Below are positions 9,017 to 17,875 of a DNA stretch of 64,000 bases, in pieces (position 1 is the first letter of the stretch; the number at the start of each line of letters is the position of its first letter). The translations under genes and the position numbers were made by a program. The notes under the pieces were generated by a model. That model did no database searches. It was not told where the DNA came from and was given only the letters and a program-made list of their open reading frames with translations. This DNA comes from Inquilinus sp. KBS0705 (lineage in GTDB: Bacteria > Bacteroidota > Bacteroidia > Sphingobacteriales > Sphingobacteriaceae): NCBI GenBank assembly GCA_005938025.2, contig VCCI02000003.1:248001-312000 (forward strand), given 5' to 3'.

Positions 9017-9679
9017 TTGAGAAGATTTTTACCCCTTGTAGTTGTATTGCTTGTGTTTATAAACGGCTGCAAAAAAGATACGCCTGATCTTAACGGATAT
9101 AAGCCTGCCGATCATACATATGATAATAGTTACATGCCGCTTTCTAAGGGTTCAACATGGAATTACACATCGGGCAGTGGCGAGCAAATGGTTAAAACCT
9201 CTCTTACGTTAACAGGCGACTCTACAACTATTAATAACCGCACTTATAAGCTAATGCTTAACAAAACTACCGGTGCACCTGATAAAACCCAATATTATTA
9301 TAATGCACAGCACCTTTACTCAGTATCAGAAAATGCAGGCGGCGTTAGTTTAGAATATTTTTGTTTAAACGACCAACTATTTACAGGAAATACCTGGAAC
9401 GCTAAATTAACCCCAACCGGCTTGGTGAATGGTGTGCCCGGGCGCATTAGTGGCCAGGTAGTTGAAAGGAATGTTACCAAAATAGTTTTGGGCAAAACCT
9501 ATATTTATGTAATACATACCAGGCTTTCGGTACAATACGATTATTCGCATACGGGTGAGTACAAAGAGTATGGCAGCTATGATTATTACTTTGCCAAAGG
9601 CGTAGGCATTATACAAAGCAACGTTACTTTAGGTGGCATTACAAAAACGTCAATGCTTACCGACTATACAATCCAATAA
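9017..9679 (+). CDS. Lipoprotein of unknown function
   Basis: A 220-residue protein with a lipoprotein signal: MRRFLPLVVVLLVFINGC, with Cys18 as the lipidated residue. The start is TTG at 9017: an in-frame stop lies just upstream (9005), and no ATG would keep the signal peptide, so TTG is forced. The mature part is rich in Thr, Tyr and Asn and beta-strand-like (SKGSTWNYTSGSGEQMVK, GVGIIQSNVTLGG). The phrase 'PLSKGSTWNY' is common in Bacteroidota lipoproteins of unknown role. It is monocistronic in appearance. Confidence 0.8.
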   Translation: MRRFLPLVVVLLVFINGCKKDTPDLNGYKPADHTYDNSYMPLSKGSTWNYTSGSGEQMVKTSLTLTGDSTTINNRTYKLMLNKTTGAPDKTQYYYNAQHLYSVSENAGGVSLEYFCLNDQLFTGNTWNAKLTPTGLVNGVPGRISGQVVERNVTKIVLGKTYIYVIHTRLSVQYDYSHTGEYKEYGSYDYYFAKGVGIIQSNVTLGGITKTSMLTDYTIQ

Positions 9680-9757
9680 TTTTTTATTTGCCTGCTGGCT
9701 ATGGTAATCCTTATGCCATAAAACAGCATGCCTGCGCATCTGCGCCAACCTGCTATG

Positions 9758-9765
9758 TATTTTTG
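9758..9765 (+). promoter_or_regulatory. Bacteroidota -7 promoter box for the LLM monooxygenase gene
   Basis: TATTTTTG fits TAnnTTTG, the -7 element read by the Bacteroidota primary sigma factor. It sits 12 bp before the ATG at 9778, so the leader would be very short. No convincing -33 TTTG was seen. Confidence 0.55.
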
Positions 9766-9777
9766 TGTTCATAAAAT

Positions 9778-10788
9778 ATGATGGACACTAAAAATATCCG
9801 CCTAAGCGTGTTGGATCAATCGCCGATACGCAAAGGTAATACTGCCGAGCAGGCCGTATACGAAACCATAGAACTTGCAAAATATACCGATACCTTGGGT
9901 TACACACGCTTTTGGGTATCGGAGCACCACAATACCGGCAGCCTTGCAGGCTCCACGCCCGAAGTACTGATAGCCCATTTAGCCGGGCAAACCAAAAATA
10001 TGCGCATAGGCAGCGGCGGGGTAATGATGCCCAACCACAGTACACTTAAAGTGGCGGAGAACTTTAGGATGCTGGAGGCTTTGTTCCCAGGGCGTATAGA
10101 TTTGGGGATGGGTCGCGCGCCAGGTACCGACAGGCTGACGGCATCAATATTGAACCCCTCTAATGGGTTTAAGGAACAGGATTTTATTGAGCAGCTGGTA
10201 GAACTGCAACATTACTTTCGTGATACAGCCGAACCGGGCACCATTATGGAAAAGATACGCGCTATACCTCAGGTGCAAACCGTACCCGCCATGTGGCTGC
10301 TTAGTAGCAGCGGCCAAAGCGGCTTGTTTGCCGCGCATTTTGGTATGGGCTTTTCATACGCGCATTTTATAAACCCGATAGGCGGGCCGCAAAATGTAAA
10401 AATGTACCGCGAACGCTTTCAACCCTCGTTAGATCTGCCACAGCCGCAGGTTAACGTTGCCCTGTTTGTTTTTTGCAGCGAGGATGAAGAGAAGATAGCA
10501 CACCACCAGGCTGTAATGGATCATCGCTTTATTCAATTTGAAAAAGGCGGAGGGCTATCTCCTTTGGCTTATGATGATGTAAAAGGCGCTACATATACAT
10601 TAGCCGAGCAGGAGCGTATACGCTACAACCGCCAGCGTGTGGTAACAGGTACACCCGATAAAATAAAGGACACCCTTACCCAATTGGCCCATGATTATGA
10701 TACCGACGAAATTGTTGCCGTTATCATAAGCGAAGACTTTGATGATCGTTTAACTTCCTATAAATTGCTGGCAGAAAAATTTATTTAA
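9778..10788 (+). CDS. Luciferase-like (LLM class) flavin-dependent monooxygenase
   Basis: A 336-residue TIM-barrel flavin oxidoreductase. Seen: the start IRLSVLDQSPIRKGNTAEQAV, then YTRFWVSEHHNTGSLAGSTPEV and RIGSGGVMMPNHSTLKVAENFRMLEALFPGRIDLGMGRAPGTD, which are signatures of the MsnO8/YhbW-type branch of the bacterial luciferase superfamily. These enzymes use reduced FMN from a separate reductase to oxygenate an unknown substrate. No reductase or luciferase partner is adjacent. Two ATGs are adjacent at 9778 and 9781; the protein starts MMDTKN or MDTKN. Confidence 0.9.
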   Translation: MMDTKNIRLSVLDQSPIRKGNTAEQAVYETIELAKYTDTLGYTRFWVSEHHNTGSLAGSTPEVLIAHLAGQTKNMRIGSGGVMMPNHSTLKVAENFRMLEALFPGRIDLGMGRAPGTDRLTASILNPSNGFKEQDFIEQLVELQHYFRDTAEPGTIMEKIRAIPQVQTVPAMWLLSSSGQSGLFAAHFGMGFSYAHFINPIGGPQNVKMYRERFQPSLDLPQPQVNVALFVFCSEDEEKIAHHQAVMDHRFIQFEKGGGLSPLAYDDVKGATYTLAEQERIRYNRQRVVTGTPDKIKDTLTQLAHDYDTDEIVAVIISEDFDDRLTSYKLLAEKFI

Positions 10789-10851
10789 TTAAAAATTAAA
10801 TTTATGGCATGGTGGTTGCACTGTTGTTACCAAACAATATAAAAAACTACC

Positions 10852-11310
10852 ATGGAAACTACAGAAAAATCAGTTGAAGTTTTAAACGATCTAATAGAAA
10901 TTAATAACGACCGAATTGACGGATTTGAGAGAGCTGCTAAAGAACTCGGCGATGCTGATGCTGATCTGAAAGCGATATTTTCAAAGTTTGCTAACGATAG
11001 CCGTAACAATGTGCAGGAGCTTAGTGCATGTGTAGGCGCTGTAGGCGGCGAACTGGAAACAGGTAATTCGGTAAGCGGTACGTTACACCGTACCTGGCTT
11101 GATGTAAGAGCTACTTTCTCGGGCCACGATCGTAAAAGTATATTAGACGAATGCGAGCGCGGCGAGGATGCTATTAAAAAAGCATACCGCGACGCTTTAT
11201 CAGAAGAAAATGGCCTTACTTTAGATCACATACAGGTGCTGCAACGCCAGCAACAAGTTATCAACGAGGGGCACGATAGTATAAAAGCGCTAAGAGATAG
11301 CCAACTATAA
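10852..11310 (+). CDS. DUF2383 / PA2169-type four-helix-bundle protein
   Basis: A 152-residue, highly charged helical protein. Seen: VEVLNDLIEINNDRIDGFERAAKEL, then ANDSRNNVQELSACVGAVGGE, TLHRTWLDVRATFSGHDRKSILDECERGEDAIKKAYRDAL. This is the ferritin-like DUF2383 family, whose members can be di-iron-like helical bundles; the function is not known. It is followed at once by a strong terminator. With the DUF892 gene 2 kb upstream it suggests a stress-survival neighbourhood, which is inference. Confidence 0.88.
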   Translation: METTEKSVEVLNDLIEINNDRIDGFERAAKELGDADADLKAIFSKFANDSRNNVQELSACVGAVGGELETGNSVSGTLHRTWLDVRATFSGHDRKSILDECERGEDAIKKAYRDALSEENGLTLDHIQVLQRQQQVINEGHDSIKALRDSQL

Positions 11311-11326
11311 AAAATAGTTTAACTTT

Positions 11327-11358
11327 AAAAGCCGTCCGCTAACCAGCGGGCGGCTTTT
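11327..11358 (+). terminator. Strong Rho-independent terminator
   Basis: A 14-bp stem (11327-11340 with 11345-11358, one G-T pair), loop AACC, GC-rich at its core and ending in a T-run at 11355-11360. It follows the DUF2383 stop by 16 bp. Confidence 0.92.
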
Positions 11359-11412
11359 TTGCGCCTACAACAATTACGGGTACTTTATTTTAATCGATGC
11401 TGGTTTTATTTG

Positions 11413-11420
11413 TATATTTG
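11413..11420 (+). promoter_or_regulatory. Bacteroidota -7 box for the desaturase gene
   Basis: TATATTTG matches TAnnTTTG and lies 40 bp before the GTG start at 11461, giving a leader of about 35 bases. The upstream -33 element is not clear. Confidence 0.6.
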
Positions 11421-11460
11421 TAATCATTATAAATAACATTACCGAATAAATCTATTTTTT

Positions 11461-12195
11461 GTGATTATATTAATTTTCTTTCTGACGCACTGGTTTTGCT
11501 CTTTGTTTTTTCAAACGTTTTTCCTGCACAGATACGCTTCTCATAAAATGTTTACCACCAATAAATTTTTTGAGCGTACCTTTTATGTAATGACCTATAT
11601 TTTTCAGGGATCATCGTTTTTAAACCCGCGTGCTTATGCAATTATGCACCGCGAGCACCATGCTTACAGCGATACGGAGAAAGATCCGCATTCGCCGCAT
11701 TTTTTCAAGGATGTTTTCCAGATGATGTATTACACGGCTATCAGCTATCGTAAACACGAGAAACGCCTAAAAGAGCCCGAAGAGCAATTTAAAGGGAATT
11801 ACCCTGAGTGGAAATTTTTAGATTACGTTGGTTCGTCTATTGTGTCGCGTATCATCTTCGGTTTGTTATATGTGGCCTTTTACCTGGTATTTGCAACGCA
11901 ATGGTGGATGTACCTGTTAATCCCTATCCATTTTGTAATGGGGCCATTACACGGCGCTATTGTAAACTGGTGCGGCCACAAATACGGCTACTCAAACTTT
12001 GATAATAACGATAAATCAAAAAATACAACGCCTTTTGATTTTTTAATGCTTGGCGAGTTGTTTCAGAACAATCACCACAAACGCCCCAACAGCGCCAATT
12101 TTGGTGCTAAATGGTTCGAGATCGATCCGGTTTACCCGATCATGAAAGTGATGCACTGGGCCCGTATCATCAGGCTGCGGAAAGCATACCTATAA
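11461..12195 (+). CDS. Membrane fatty acid (acyl-CoA type) desaturase
   Basis: A 244-residue integral membrane di-iron desaturase that makes unsaturated acyl chains. Seen: the histidine boxes HRYASH (23-28), HREHH (63-67) and NHHK (204-207), plus NWCGHKYGY near 169-177, arranged as in delta-9-type desaturases. The start is GTG: the protein begins with a hydrophobic helix MIILIFFLTHWFCSLFFQTF, and the first box follows directly. The protein is shorter than eukaryotic stearoyl-CoA desaturases but usual for the bacterial branch. It is monocistronic, with its own promoter box and terminator. Confidence 0.92.
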   Translation: MIILIFFLTHWFCSLFFQTFFLHRYASHKMFTTNKFFERTFYVMTYIFQGSSFLNPRAYAIMHREHHAYSDTEKDPHSPHFFKDVFQMMYYTAISYRKHEKRLKEPEEQFKGNYPEWKFLDYVGSSIVSRIIFGLLYVAFYLVFATQWWMYLLIPIHFVMGPLHGAIVNWCGHKYGYSNFDNNDKSKNTTPFDFLMLGELFQNNHHKRPNSANFGAKWFEIDPVYPIMKVMHWARIIRLRKAYL

Positions 12196-12215
12196 AGCAA
12201 AAAGCTTTGAAGCAG

Positions 12216-12244
12216 AAAGCGAAAAGATTTATTCTTTTCGCTTT
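12216..12244 (+). terminator. Rho-independent terminator after the desaturase gene
   Basis: A 12-bp perfect stem (AAAGCGAAAAGA at 12216-12227 with 12233-12244), 5-base loop, followed by more T residues. It begins 20 bp after the stop codon. Confidence 0.85.
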
Positions 12245-12294
12245 TTTGTTTTCATAGCTTTTAGCTTTAGTCTTTTTGCTCTCCGCTTAATCCC

Positions 12295-12302
12295 TATATT
12301 TG
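12295..12302 (+). promoter_or_regulatory. Bacteroidota -7 box for the aminotransferase gene
   Basis: TATATTTG fits TAnnTTTG, with TTTG at 12275-12278 upstream as a possible -33 element. Transcription would begin near 12308, which excludes the upstream in-frame codon at 12300 as a start and supports the ATG at 12324. Confidence 0.7.
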
Positions 12303-12323
12303 CCCTCAGTAAATAATCTACAA

Positions 12324-13580
12324 ATGAAAGTATCGGTATTAGCAGAAAATTTGCACGGGTCTGAGATCATAAAAATCGCTGGCGAGATAAATGAATTAAA
12401 AAAACAGGGTCAAAATATTGCCAACCTAACCATAGGCGATTTTGACGCCGATATATATCCTATCCCTGCGGAACTGCGCGATGGCATAATTGATGCTTAC
12501 AATAAAAACCAAACCAATTACCCACCGGCTGATGGTATGCTTAGCCTGCGCGAAAGTGTATCGGCTTTTTTAAGTAGCACATTGGGCTTAAATTATGCGC
12601 CTAATCAAATATTAATATCGGGCGGTTCAAGGCCTTTAATATATTCTACCTATTTAGCCCTGGTTGACCCGGGCGATAAAGTGGTTTTCCCGACACCATC
12701 ATGGAATAACAACCATTATTGCGACCTTACAGGGGCCGAAGCTATTTTAGTAGAGACCCGTGCCGAAAACAACTTTATGCCTACGGCTGATGAGATACGC
12801 CCGCACCTAAAAGGCGCTACCTTGCTGGCTTTATGCTCGCCGCTTAACCCGACAGGTACCATGTTTGAGAAAAAGGACCTGGAAGAAATTTGCGACCTGG
12901 TTATTGCCGAAAACAAAACCCGCGGCCCCGGCGAAAAACCACTATACTTACTATACGACCAAATATACTCGCAACTAACCTTTGGCGAGTACAAACATTA
13001 CGACCCGGTAACCCTGCGCCCTGAGCTGAAGGATCACACTATTTTTATAGATGGCGGATCGAAATGTTTTGCGGCAACAGGTGTGCGTGTAGGTTGGGGC
13101 TTTGGCCCGGCCTTTATCATTAATAACATGAAAGCCATAGTTGGCCACATGGGGGCATGGTCGCCAAAAGCTGAGCAGGTGGCAATGGCCGAATATTTAA
13201 AAAATGACGGGTATGTTAGCGCCTTTTTAGCCAAGCTTAAACAGGATATACAAGCCAGTTTGTCTACACTGCACGAAGGCTTCCAATCATTAAAGACTGA
13301 AGGCTTTAGTGTGGATTCTATTGAGCCAATGGGTGCTATTTATTTAACCGTTAAGGTTGATTATGCCGGTAAAACCACACCCGATGGCCAGGTGCTGAAC
13401 AGTGCTACCGATATTAATTTTTACCTGATAAAAGCGGCAGGGGTGGCATTTGTACCATTCTCGGCCTTTGGTACAGGCGAAGATGTAAACTGGTTCCGTG
13501 CATCGGTAGGTGCAAGCACATTGGCAGATATCCAGCAAATGATACCGCGGATCCGCGAGGCATTAGCTAAGCTAAAATAA
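12324..13580 (+). CDS. PLP-dependent class I/II aminotransferase
   Basis: About 418 residues from the ATG at 12324, chosen because the longer frame would begin inside the promoter box. Fold type I aminotransferase of the aspartate aminotransferase kind. Seen: NLTIGDFDADIYPIP and YPPADGMLSLRESVSAFL, the SPLNPTGTMF substrate/cofactor segment, LYDQIYSQLTF (the Asp-x-x-Tyr that contacts PLP), and the Schiff-base lysine in DGGSKCFAATGVRVGWGFG. This family moves amino groups between amino acids and 2-oxo acids; the exact substrate is not clear. It ends tail to tail with a hypothetical gene with no gap. Confidence 0.9.
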   Translation: MKVSVLAENLHGSEIIKIAGEINELKKQGQNIANLTIGDFDADIYPIPAELRDGIIDAYNKNQTNYPPADGMLSLRESVSAFLSSTLGLNYAPNQILISGGSRPLIYSTYLALVDPGDKVVFPTPSWNNNHYCDLTGAEAILVETRAENNFMPTADEIRPHLKGATLLALCSPLNPTGTMFEKKDLEEICDLVIAENKTRGPGEKPLYLLYDQIYSQLTFGEYKHYDPVTLRPELKDHTIFIDGGSKCFAATGVRVGWGFGPAFIINNMKAIVGHMGAWSPKAEQVAMAEYLKNDGYVSAFLAKLKQDIQASLSTLHEGFQSLKTEGFSVDSIEPMGAIYLTVKVDYAGKTTPDGQVLNSATDINFYLIKAAGVAFVPFSAFGTGEDVNWFRASVGASTLADIQQMIPRIREALAKLK

Positions 13581-14297
13581 TTAAGCCGCAGTCGATAAAT
13601 ACTTCACCAGGCTCCTTTTAGCGACAGGTAAAAGCGTTTGCTCCAGCGGGAAACTAATGTCGCTTTGTACATAGTACAGGGCTGGGTTAGGCAAGTGCTT
13701 GTGGCGGCGTATCAGGTCAAGCTTAATGTATTCGGGTGTAGTGGTGATGCTTTGCTCGTACGTATCAACAAACTGCACGTTAATACCCCTGAATTTGTCG
13801 TCTCTGCTCTCAAAAATAGTCACCTGGTATTCGTATACCCAATTGGTGCGATGATGCCCGTTACGCAGCGAAAAGTAGCCGTGGTAGGGCATTAGCGGTA
13901 CTACGCCTATAGGGTCAATGTTTAGGCGGCTTTCTACAAAATCGTATATCTCTTTTCCGGTTTGTATGGCAGGGTCCATCTTGCTGATGGCGTACGATAT
14001 AATGCCCTCAATCTCTTTCATTGAAAAATCGTCCTGAACAATTTTTTCATAAGTAAGCTTTACAGCCTCAATATCGGCTTTGGTTAATCGCTGCGGAAAA
14101 GCCTGCTGCAACGCCGATTTGTTGGTTTTAAAATTAAGCAGGTTGTTGTAGTGAAAAATAAGGTCGGTAAGGTTGGGGTATAACCGGCTTTTATCAAAGT
14201 GGCGGTTAATCTCCTGCAAATAATCAAGCAGGATGTACTTTTTATGCTCAAAATCTATCGAGCCTTCAATAAACCAATTGATGCCTAACGATCTCAT
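13581..14297 (-). CDS. Conserved hypothetical protein
   Basis: A 238-residue protein I do not recognise by function. It has no signal peptide and no membrane helix, so it is probably cytosolic. Seen: MRSLGINWFIEGSIDFEHKKYILLDYLQEINRHFD at the start, an alpha-helical first half, and a second half with EVYEYQV-like strand patterns and the segment PLMPYHGYFSLRNGHHRTNWVYEYQ. The N-terminal wording is typical of proteins kept across Bacteroidota. It abuts the convergent aminotransferase gene and is divergent from the methylase gene. Confidence 0.75.
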   Translation of the reverse strand: MRSLGINWFIEGSIDFEHKKYILLDYLQEINRHFDKSRLYPNLTDLIFHYNNLLNFKTNKSALQQAFPQRLTKADIEAVKLTYEKIVQDDFSMKEIEGIISYAISKMDPAIQTGKEIYDFVESRLNIDPIGVVPLMPYHGYFSLRNGHHRTNWVYEYQVTIFESRDDKFRGINVQFVDTYEQSITTTPEYIKLDLIRRHKHLPNPALYYVQSDISFPLEQTLLPVAKRSLVKYLSTAA

Positions 14298-14352
14298 ATA
14301 AAAAACCTTTTTTTGAATAGCTTAAGTTAAATAAAAATAGTCAATTTGCAAT

Positions 14353-15063
14353 ATGGCTTCAGGAACACTTTTTTTAATACCCGTACCACTTGCCGATGAG
14401 GCAGCGGCAAAATCATTTACTCCTTACCTAGTAAATACCATAAATAGTATTAAAGAGTACATAGTAGAAAACGAAAAAACGGCACGGCGGTTTTTAAAGT
14501 TGGCAGGGCTTAAAACCCCGCAAAGCGAATTGCTTATACACGATTATGGTAAGCATAACCGCGACGCCGGCCTAAAGGAATTTTTTAAAGGTTTAACCGC
14601 TGGCAACGATGTTGGCCTGATGAGCGAAGCCGGTTGCCCCGGCATTGCCGACCCCGGCGCCGATATAGTTGCCGAAGCGCACCGCAGGGGCATAAAGGTG
14701 GTACCCTTAGTAGGCCCCAGCTCTATATTGCTGGCGCTGATGGCTTCGGGTTTTAACGGGCAAAGCTTTACGTTTCATGGTTATTTGCCTATCGACAAAA
14801 TAGAACGCGCCAAACGCATTAAAGAACTGGAGGGCCTTGCCGAAAAAAACAAACAAACCCAGTTGTTTATAGAAACCCCCTTTAGAAACGACAGTATGCT
14901 ACAGGATATTTTAAAAACATGCAAACCACAAACCCGCCTATGCATTGCCTGCGATATTACCGATACCACCGAGTTTATTAAAACCATGCCCATTGCCGAA
15001 TGGCAAAAGCAAGTGCCCGATCTGCGTAAGCGGCCCGCTATTTTCTTACTTTTTCATGCCTGA
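14353..15063 (+). CDS. SAM-dependent methyltransferase, tetrapyrrole methylase/RsmI-like
   Basis: A 236-residue protein of the tetrapyrrole methylase superfamily, close to RsmI, which 2'-O-methylates C1402 of 16S rRNA. Seen: LFLIPVPLAD at the start, the SAM-site segment GLMSEAGCPGIADPGADIVAEAHRRGIKVVPLVGPSSILLALMASG, and FIETPFRNDSMLQDIL. RsmI normally starts with LYLVATPIGN and is about 280 residues, so this shorter divergent form may have another target; the rRNA role is inference. It is followed by an FAD monooxygenase gene after only 4 bp, so they are probably co-transcribed. Confidence 0.85.
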   Translation: MASGTLFLIPVPLADEAAAKSFTPYLVNTINSIKEYIVENEKTARRFLKLAGLKTPQSELLIHDYGKHNRDAGLKEFFKGLTAGNDVGLMSEAGCPGIADPGADIVAEAHRRGIKVVPLVGPSSILLALMASGFNGQSFTFHGYLPIDKIERAKRIKELEGLAEKNKQTQLFIETPFRNDSMLQDILKTCKPQTRLCIACDITDTTEFIKTMPIAEWQKQVPDLRKRPAIFLLFHA

Positions 15064-15067
15064 TTAG

Positions 15068-16672
15068 ATGATAGCACTGCCTAAACATACCAGTGTTTTA
15101 ATAGTAGGCGCAGGTCCATCGGGTTTAATGATGGCCGCCCAGTTGCTGCGTTATGGCATACAACCTGTTATTATTGATAGCAAGGCCGGCCCCACCAATC
15201 AATCAAAGGCATTGGCAGTGCAGGCGCGCTCTTTAGAGATATACCGGCAAATGGGCGTTATAGACCAGGTATTGGCCGAGGGCAAACCAGCGGAAGGTGC
15301 TGCCATTAACCGGCCGGGTAAGCAAATAGCCGCCATACCCTTAAACATTGCCGGAGAAGGCCAAACGCATTTCCCATATGTGCTCATGTTTCCACAGAGT
15401 AAGAACGAGCGCCTCTTGCTTGATTATTTAACGGTTAACTGCTGCCCCGTTTACTGGAACACTTCTTTAGAAAGTTTTAAGGATGTAGAAGGTGGTATGC
15501 AGGTACAATTAGGTAACGATTCCGAGCATTTTACCATTGATTGTAACTGGATAGTGGGAGCCGATGGTGCCCATAGCGTTGTGCGTAAACAATTGGGCAT
15601 AGCCTTTAACGGCGATACTTATCAGCATAAATTTTACCTGGCCGATATTACCATAGGTAACAGTTTTAAAGATGATTTTGTGCACCTGTTTTTATCTGAT
15701 AATGGTTTTGCCGGATTTTTTTTAATGCCGCAAAAAAACACCTTCAGGATAGTAGGTAACCTGCCCGCCCAACTGAATGATAAGGCTAAACCGGAATTGG
15801 GTGATGTGTTACCTTGCCTTAACAAAATAACGGGTACCGATATAGAAGTGCTGCAGGTTAACTGGTTTACCACCTACAAACTACACCATCGCATGGCCGA
15901 AAAATTTAGCCTGCACCGCTGCTTTTTAATTGGTGATGCCGCGCACATACATTCGCCGGTTGGAGGGCAGGGTATGAACACCGGCCTTCAAGACGCTTAC
16001 AACCTGGCCTGGAAACTTGCCGGGGTAATAAACGGGCAGTTAAAAGAAAGCATTTTAACCAGCTATGCCAACGAGCGTATGCCGGTAGCCAAAGCGTTGT
16101 TAAGCAGTACCGACCGCGTGTTTAACATAGTAACATCGCAAAGCTGGGCCAGTAATTTTTTAAAGAAGTTTGTGCTGCCGCCTGCAATTAACTTTTTATG
16201 GAAGGGTAAAGCGTTCAGGTCAAAAATGTTCAGGCAAATATCGCAGATAGGTATCAGCTACCGCGATAGCAAGATCAATTTGCATTTAAGCCAGGCCAAC
16301 CTTGTTAAAGCTGGCGACCGCCTGCCTTACCTGGAAATATTTGACGAGAAAAAGCAGCAGAAGACCGATATACATGCCTGGTGCGCTAAACCGGGCTTTA
16401 CCCTTATTACCCTTGGCGAAATTAAAGAAGCTTACCTGTTTACCATCGCTAAATGGATCACACAGAACTACCCGGCAAACCTTAACTTTTTTCATTTACC
16501 ACCATCGGCTAACAACCAAAACGTTTTTGACGCGTTTGAGGTAAAACCCGGCATGCGCAAAGCGCTCATCGTTCGCCCCGATATGCACATAGGCTATATA
16601 AACGACATTGTAGATATTGCCTTATTAGATAACTACATGCAAAATGTAGCAGGCATTATAAAGCAGGGCTAA
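15068..16672 (+). CDS. FAD-dependent aromatic-type monooxygenase
   Basis: A 534-residue class A flavoprotein monooxygenase of the PheA/TfdB hydroxylase type. Seen: the FAD Rossmann loop VLIVGAGPSGLMMAAQLL near the N-terminus, the DG motif NWIVGADGAHSVVRKQLG, and the GD motif CFLIGDAAHIHSPVGGQGMNTGLQDAYNLAWKLAGV. The last 130 residues look like the thioredoxin-like domain found in this branch. The substrate is unknown; these enzymes hydroxylate phenols or polyketides, or inactivate drugs such as rifampicin or tetracycline. It sits 4 bp after the methylase gene. Confidence 0.9.
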   Translation: MIALPKHTSVLIVGAGPSGLMMAAQLLRYGIQPVIIDSKAGPTNQSKALAVQARSLEIYRQMGVIDQVLAEGKPAEGAAINRPGKQIAAIPLNIAGEGQTHFPYVLMFPQSKNERLLLDYLTVNCCPVYWNTSLESFKDVEGGMQVQLGNDSEHFTIDCNWIVGADGAHSVVRKQLGIAFNGDTYQHKFYLADITIGNSFKDDFVHLFLSDNGFAGFFLMPQKNTFRIVGNLPAQLNDKAKPELGDVLPCLNKITGTDIEVLQVNWFTTYKLHHRMAEKFSLHRCFLIGDAAHIHSPVGGQGMNTGLQDAYNLAWKLAGVINGQLKESILTSYANERMPVAKALLSSTDRVFNIVTSQSWASNFLKKFVLPPAINFLWKGKAFRSKMFRQISQIGISYRDSKINLHLSQANLVKAGDRLPYLEIFDEKKQQKTDIHAWCAKPGFTLITLGEIKEAYLFTIAKWITQNYPANLNFFHLPPSANNQNVFDAFEVKPGMRKALIVRPDMHIGYINDIVDIALLDNYMQNVAGIIKQG

Positions 16673-16676
16673 TGTT

Positions 16677-17054
16677 TTAAGATGCTGTAAGGTAATCTAC
16701 CCGCGATGCAAAAAGGCTAACATCTAAAGGCTTTACAAAAAGCGCGTCGCACTTATAAGCTTCCTCGCGTGTTTTTTTAGAGCGGTAGGCGGTTACTACT
16801 ATCAGGGGTGTAGAGTTAAGTTCGGTATCTTGTTTAAAGTCCCTGCAAATTTCGGCACATTCGTTATTTAGTAAAAGGTAATCCAGTATAACCAGGTCGG
16901 GTTTAAGTGATTTTGCTTTATCGTAAACGGCATGCGGGTCAAACGTAATATGTACATCAAAGTTACCCAGGTAGCTCATATCGTCTACGGCAGGCAGTAT
17001 GCGGTTGTCTTTGTCTAATATTAGTATTGTCTTTTTAGGCTTTAAAAAATCCAT
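16677..17054 (-). CDS. Single-domain response regulator
   Basis: From the ATG at 17054 (MDFLKPKKTILILDKDN) it has about 125 residues and is just a CheY-like receiver. Seen: the acidic pair in LDKDN, the phospho-acceptor Asp in LVILDYLLLN, the conserved Thr in VVTAYRS and Lys in LFVKPLD. No output domain follows, so it would act by protein contact. The longer frame back to 17123 adds a segment with no receiver features. No histidine kinase is nearby. It is convergent with the FAD monooxygenase gene with a 4-bp gap. Confidence 0.85.
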   Translation of the reverse strand: MDFLKPKKTILILDKDNRILPAVDDMSYLGNFDVHITFDPHAVYDKAKSLKPDLVILDYLLLNNECAEICRDFKQDTELNSTPLIVVTAYRSKKTREEAYKCDALFVKPLDVSLFASRVDYLTAS

Positions 17055-17242
17055 TGTTAGTTTAATTATAGGGGTTAACAAATTGGTGCAGAAACCCTTT
17101 GCATCAGGTTTCAAAACTATCAACGGAAATAATTATCAAATAATATCACATAGTATAGGGCAGTAGCGTAATGCCGCTGTGTCAACGTTTTATTTAACTA
17201 AATTTAACTAAAATAGAATGGTAGCAGCAGCAAATTGGGGAA

Positions 17243-17842
17243 CTATCCGTGTATAGTTTCGGCTTTGCCGTAGTTTTGTATCACTTGTGCTTCGTATGCT
17301 AAAAAGGCTGCCCAGCGTTTATCTACATCAATTTCTACAGCGTATTTCTTGGCCAGCCTAATAAACATAGCATAATGGGTAGCCTCGCTTATCATCAATT
17401 CATGGTAAAACGCCGACAGGGCGGCATCCCCAATATTTTCTGACAGTACTTTAAAGCGTTCGCAGCTGCGGGCCTCTATCATAGCCGAAAAAAGCAGGCG
17501 GTCAATTAATTGTGCCTCGCGGCCGCCGCCAATTATGATAAACTTGCGCAATTCATTCACGTAATTGTCTTTACGTTCTTTACCCAGGGTGTAGCCGCGT
17601 TGTATAATAATTTCGTGTACCCGTTTAAAGTGGTCCATCTCTTCTTGTACAAGTGCGATCATCTCCTGCACCAGATCGCTCAGGTTTGGGTTTTGTATAA
17701 TAAGTGTGATGCCGTTGGTAGCCGCTTTTTGTTCGCAGTAGGCATGGTCGGTAAGTAGTTCTTCAATATTGCTTTCTACCACGTTTTTAACCCAAAGCGG
17801 GTCGGTAGGTAGTTGTAATTTTAAAATGGTTTTATCGCTCAC
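17243..17842 (-). CDS. miaE: tRNA 2-methylthio-N6-isopentenyladenosine hydroxylase-like protein MiaE
   Basis: A 199-residue di-iron protein of the MiaE family, which hydroxylates the ms2i6A37 modification next to tRNA anticodons. Seen: LQLPTDPLWVKNVVESNIEELLTDHAYCEQKAA, EEMDHFKRVHEIIIQRG, and MIEARSCERFKVL with ISEATHYAMF, which supply the two E-x-x-H sites of the ferritin-like fold. The start is GTG at 17842, since a promoter box ends only 5 bp upstream and no nearer ATG keeps the conserved N-terminus. The mRNA may therefore be nearly leaderless. Confidence 0.9.
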   Translation of the reverse strand: MSDKTILKLQLPTDPLWVKNVVESNIEELLTDHAYCEQKAATNGITLIIQNPNLSDLVQEMIALVQEEMDHFKRVHEIIIQRGYTLGKERKDNYVNELRKFIIIGGGREAQLIDRLLFSAMIEARSCERFKVLSENIGDAALSAFYHELMISEATHYAMFIRLAKKYAVEIDVDKRWAAFLAYEAQVIQNYGKAETIHG

Positions 17843-17847
17843 GATGG

Positions 17848-17855
17848 CAAAGATA
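17848..17855 (-). promoter_or_regulatory. -7 promoter box abutting the miaE start
   Basis: On the minus strand TATCTTTG ends 5 bp before the GTG at 17842, so transcription would start at or beside the start codon. Confidence 0.6.
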
Positions 17856-17875
17856 GTGAAGATATTTGATGGGCC

